Shown here one piece after another: positions 61,667 to 64,000 of a stretch of DNA of 64,000 bases. Every line of letters begins with the position of its first letter. Within the stretch, counting starts at the first letter, position 1. The notes beneath the pieces were generated by a model. That model was not told where the DNA came from and searched no databases. It saw only the letters and a list, made by a program, of their open reading frames with translations. The position numbers and the translations under genes are program-made. The DNA is from Thioalkalivibrio paradoxus ARh 1 (GTDB lineage: Bacteria; Pseudomonadota; Gammaproteobacteria; Ectothiorhodospirales; Ectothiorhodospiraceae), in assembly GCF_000227685.2 (NCBI RefSeq), contig NZ_CP007029.1, forward strand, positions 2,020,501 to 2,084,500, given 5' to 3'.

Positions 61667-62158
61667 ATGAAGTACTCCGAAGAACGTCGAGAAGCGATCC
61701 TGCGCAAGCTGTTGCCGCCGGAGAACCGGCCGGTGGCCGAGGTCGCTGCCGAGGAAGGCATCTCGGCACCCACCCTGTACGCATGGCGCAAGCAGGCCCG
61801 GGCGAAGGGGCAGTTGCTGCCCGATCACGGCCGGGATCCGGAAGGCTGGTCGTCGCGGGACAAGTTCAGTGCGGTGATCGAAACGGCTGCGCTGAGCGAG
61901 GTCGAACTGGCTGAGTATTGCCGCCAGCGCGGCCTGTATCCGGAGCAGATCCAGCGTTGGCGCCGGTCCTGCGAGCAAGCCAACGCGCGCACCGAGGCTG
62001 TGTCGCAGCGCGAAGGCGCGGTGTTGCGCCAGGAGCGCAAGCGCACCCGGGAACTGGAACGGGAGTTGCGCCGCAAAGAGGCGGCGCTGGCGGAGACCGC
62101 AGCATTGCTGACGCTGCGAAAAAAAGCCGCGGCGATCTGGGGGGACGAGGACGCATGA
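61667..62158 (+). CDS. IS element 2 OrfA (helix-turn-helix)
   Basis: A 163-residue OrfA protein with helix-turn-helix (VAEVAAEEGISAPTLYAWRK), a second domain (LAEYCRQRGLYPEQIQRWRR) and a charged coiled coil (RKRTRELERELRRKEAALAE). It is related to OrfA of element 1 in every domain but diverged. ATG 61667 follows GAGAAGAGG. Confidence 0.85.
   Translation: MKYSEERREAILRKLLPPENRPVAEVAAEEGISAPTLYAWRKQARAKGQLLPDHGRDPEGWSSRDKFSAVIETAALSEVELAEYCRQRGLYPEQIQRWRRSCEQANARTEAVSQREGAVLRQERKRTRELERELRRKEAALAETAALLTLRKKAAAIWGDEDA
62119..62126 (+). promoter_or_regulatory. programmed -1 frameshift site, element 2
   Basis: AAAAAAAG (seven A then G) lies 30 bases before the orfA stop, equivalent in place to the A9 tract of element 1. 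OrfB is again in the -1 frame. Confidence 0.7.
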
Positions 62159-63222
62159 CCAGCACCCCGGATCGCCAGCACGCCCTGGAGCTGGTCAACG
62201 AAGCCCGTGCCGCGGGTGCCCGCCTGAAGAGCGCCTGCGCGGAGCTGGGCATCGGTGTCAACACCTACCGGCGTTGGTCCCGCGACCGGGAGGACAAGCG
62301 TCCTGCCGCCGAGCGGCCGGCGCCGGCCCATGCGCTGAGCGAAGCCGAACGCCAGGCGATTCTCGACGCCTGTCACCGGCCCGACTTTGCCAGCCTGCCA
62401 CCGGCCCAGATCGTCACCCGCCTGCTCGATGAGGAGGGTACCTACATCGCCTCGGAATCGAGCTTCTATCGGGTTCTGCGTGCGGCCAACGAGCAACATC
62501 ACCGGGGGCGGGCCGCTCCACCCCGGGCACCGAGCCCACCGCCGCGCCATGTAGCCGATGGACCCAACCAGGTCTGGACCTACGACGTCACCTACCTGCC
62601 TACACACGTGCGCGGCGTGTTCCTGTACCTGTATCTGGTCATCGACGTCTTCAGCCGCAAGATCGTCGGTGCCGAGGCCTTCGACGCCGAGAATGCGACC
62701 AATAGCAGCCGGGTCGTGGAACGCGCCGTCCTGCGCGAGCAGTGCGCGCACCAGCCCCTGATCCTGCACGCCGACAACGGCAGCCCCATGAAGGGCTCGG
62801 CGTTGCGGGTCACGCTGGAGCGGCTCGGCATCACGCCCTCGCACAGTCGCCCACGGGTCTCCAACGACAACGCCTTCTCCGAGGCGTTGTTCCGGACCTG
62901 CAAGTACCGCCCGGACTACCCGGCAGAGGGCTTCGACAGCCTCCAGGAAGCACGTCTCTGGGTGCATGGCTTCGTGCAGTGGTACAACCATCAGCATCGC
63001 CACAGCGCGATCCGGTTCGTTACCCCGGCCCAGCGCCACCAGGGCCTCGATGCGGCGATCCTGGCGCAACGCGCGACGCTTTACGAACAAGCGCGCCAGC
63101 GGCATCCCCGCCGGTGGTCGCGCCACACCCGCAACTGGGATCCGATCTTCCTCGTTTGGCTCAACCCTGACCGGCAAGATCCCGGCGGCAGCTCGACCCT
63201 CGCAGCCCAAAAAGCTGCTTAA
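62155..63222 (+). CDS. IS element 2 OrfB (DDE transposase)
   Basis: This 355-residue DDE transposase has catalytic blocks WTYDVTYLPTHVRG, ILHADNGSPMKGSALR and NAFSEALFRTCKYRP, and the C-terminal QWYNHQHRHSAIRFVTPAQRH. The frame is intact. The gene is in the same orientation as element 1. The stop lies 23 bases before the right inverted repeat end. Confidence 0.9.
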   Translation: MTSTPDRQHALELVNEARAAGARLKSACAELGIGVNTYRRWSRDREDKRPAAERPAPAHALSEAERQAILDACHRPDFASLPPAQIVTRLLDEEGTYIASESSFYRVLRAANEQHHRGRAAPPRAPSPPPRHVADGPNQVWTYDVTYLPTHVRGVFLYLYLVIDVFSRKIVGAEAFDAENATNSSRVVERAVLREQCAHQPLILHADNGSPMKGSALRVTLERLGITPSHSRPRVSNDNAFSEALFRTCKYRPDYPAEGFDSLQEARLWVHGFVQWYNHQHRHSAIRFVTPAQRHQGLDAAILAQRATLYEQARQRHPRRWSRHTRNWDPIFLVWLNPDRQDPGGSSTLAAQKAA

Positions 63223-63258
63223 CTCAGGTGCCAACTACCTTGACACATAGCGGACCTC

Positions 63259-64000
63259 ATGAGACCACAAATCCTTTTTGCATTCCTCGTATTGTTGGCG
63301 TTCTCCGGAAACGCTTCCCCGCAAGCGACCCAAGATATCCCCATTAGCTTACCGGACGAGGAGTTCACGCTCCGCATAAGCTATGGCGAGCCAACCCTTC
63401 AGATAACACAGGACTTCCTTCATGTGGGCCAAGACGGCTCGCTCCCTCGCGTAGACAGAATCGAAGTCATCGGGTTCACAACGCTTTCGCCCGTGGAAAT
63501 CGCTGACATTGTCTGGCAGCTTCTTTATCGTAGCCGTGTCAATTCCCACCTGGAACACCCCAGTATTTCTATTGGAGGCATCGAGTTTGCCGTCCCGGAA
63601 TACCTGCATGAGGACTCCGCGTTCCTTTCGCTTCTCGGGGATACCGAGGAGCGACGTGACGCCTATTACACGTTAATGATCGAAACCCTGATAATGGCAG
63701 ATTATTTCGACCGGTTTGGCCGACACATCCACCCGATCGGTTTTGAAGGAGAACTCATTACTGCCCTTAAGGCGGCCTATCCCAACGAGACGTTCCAGTC
63801 CGATCTTCATTTGTTTCATCGCGTCTTTGATGATCTCAAAAACCACCAAAAACCACAAATAAAAAGACAAACTGGTGTCGCATCTGACCTGTTTACTGTT
63901 CTTGATATTATAAGCGAAAGTTCCACAGGGACTATCTCCGCTGTCTTCAACACCCTCGATTCGGTGCTCAACCTTTTTGACGACATTTCGGCTCAAAACA
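63259..64000 (+). CDS. secreted protein of unknown function, C-terminus beyond window
   Basis: The frame is open from ATG 63259 to the right edge (247 codons). It starts with a signal peptide (MRPQILFAFLVLLAFSGNAS), followed by a beta-rich part (residues 30-110) and a helical part. I do not recognise it. Its base composition is distinctly lower in GC and its codon use (TTT, ATA, AAA, TTA) unlike its neighbours, indicating separate origin. The start lies 14 bases after the right end of IS element 2, so its native promoter was displaced or supplied by the element. No obvious ribosome-binding site precedes it, so the start is uncertain. Confidence 0.7.
   Translation, partial: MRPQILFAFLVLLAFSGNASPQATQDIPISLPDEEFTLRISYGEPTLQITQDFLHVGQDGSLPRVDRIEVIGFTTLSPVEIADIVWQLLYRSRVNSHLEHPSISIGGIEFAVPEYLHEDSAFLSLLGDTEERRDAYYTLMIETLIMADYFDRFGRHIHPIGFEGELITALKAAYPNETFQSDLHLFHRVFDDLKNHQKPQIKRQTGVASDLFTVLDIISESSTGTISAVFNTLDSVLNLFDDISAQN

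Larger units (their letters stand above)
61596..63245 (+). mobile_element. insertion sequence 2, IS3-like, complete
   Basis: The ends are TGTCAGACTAGTTGGAACCT at the left (61596) and TGTCAAGGTAGTTGGCACCT as the reverse complement of the right end (63245), 16 of 20 matching. Organisation is the same as element 1: orfA and orfB overlapping in the -1 frame. The 3-base flanks CGG and CAT do not match, so no target-site duplication is seen. The element is 1650 bp. Confidence 0.85.

Overview
This 64 kb window is high-GC bacterial chromosome. The gene set and order (smc-zipA-ligA in one run, minCDE, ubiG, queF, yciO, mtgA, a DUF945/YdgA protein) point to a gammaproteobacterium. The general look suggests the Chromatiales/Ectothiorhodospiraceae (Thioalkalivibrio-like), but that lineage is an inference from gene content; there is no rRNA or other marker in the window.

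Layout. 1-2516: a lone adenylation-carrier (A-PCP) protein, cut by the left edge, with a NeuD/PglD-type acyltransferase. 2816-9192: an RpfE/COG4255-like protein, two PsiE-family membrane proteins either side of rluB, a tandem 196-bp repeat, then scpB, scpA and trpS. 9229-13353: DUF945, a site-2 protease homologue, YciO, YciI and a lipoprotein parvulin. 13410-20011: ligA, zipA and smc (minus strand). 20110-24773: queF, a ribulose-kinase-like FGGY kinase, ubiG, mtgA and a membrane zinc peptidase. 24899-27715: minE, minD, minC and a DUF1295 protein. 27915-35216: a CHASE-PAS-GGDEF cyclase translationally coupled to a fused 5-oxoprolinase/hydantoinase, then a ceramidase-like membrane protein. 35265-38895: a small membrane protein, hairpin repeats, a RAYT-like protein that has lost every recognisable catalytic residue, and a UMF1-type MFS transporter. 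39165-47810: tRNA-Val, a 40-residue membrane protein, ChaN-PDZ, an M1-like metallopeptidase, a ClpP-fold membrane protein, an isochorismatase-fold hydrolase, citrate synthase, DUF2892, a metallo-beta-lactamase hydrolase and tRNA-Arg.

From tRNA-Arg (47734-47810) to the right edge the content turns accessory: a frameshifted MNT antitoxin remnant, a Uma2 nuclease, a three-gene glycosyltransferase/DUF2304 cluster, a REP array around a RAYT with a nonsense codon, two large secreted proteases sharing a C-terminal domain, a broken glycosyltransferase, two related IS3-type elements and a lower-GC secreted ORF cut by the right edge. This is probably a mosaic island, although no second attachment site is visible.

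The main theme for follow-up is repeat biology. Three unrelated hairpin-type repeat families occur, two of them next to RAYT genes: one RAYT is intact in frame but catalytically dead and carries a C-terminal helix-turn-helix, the other keeps its catalytic residues but has a stop codon near its start.
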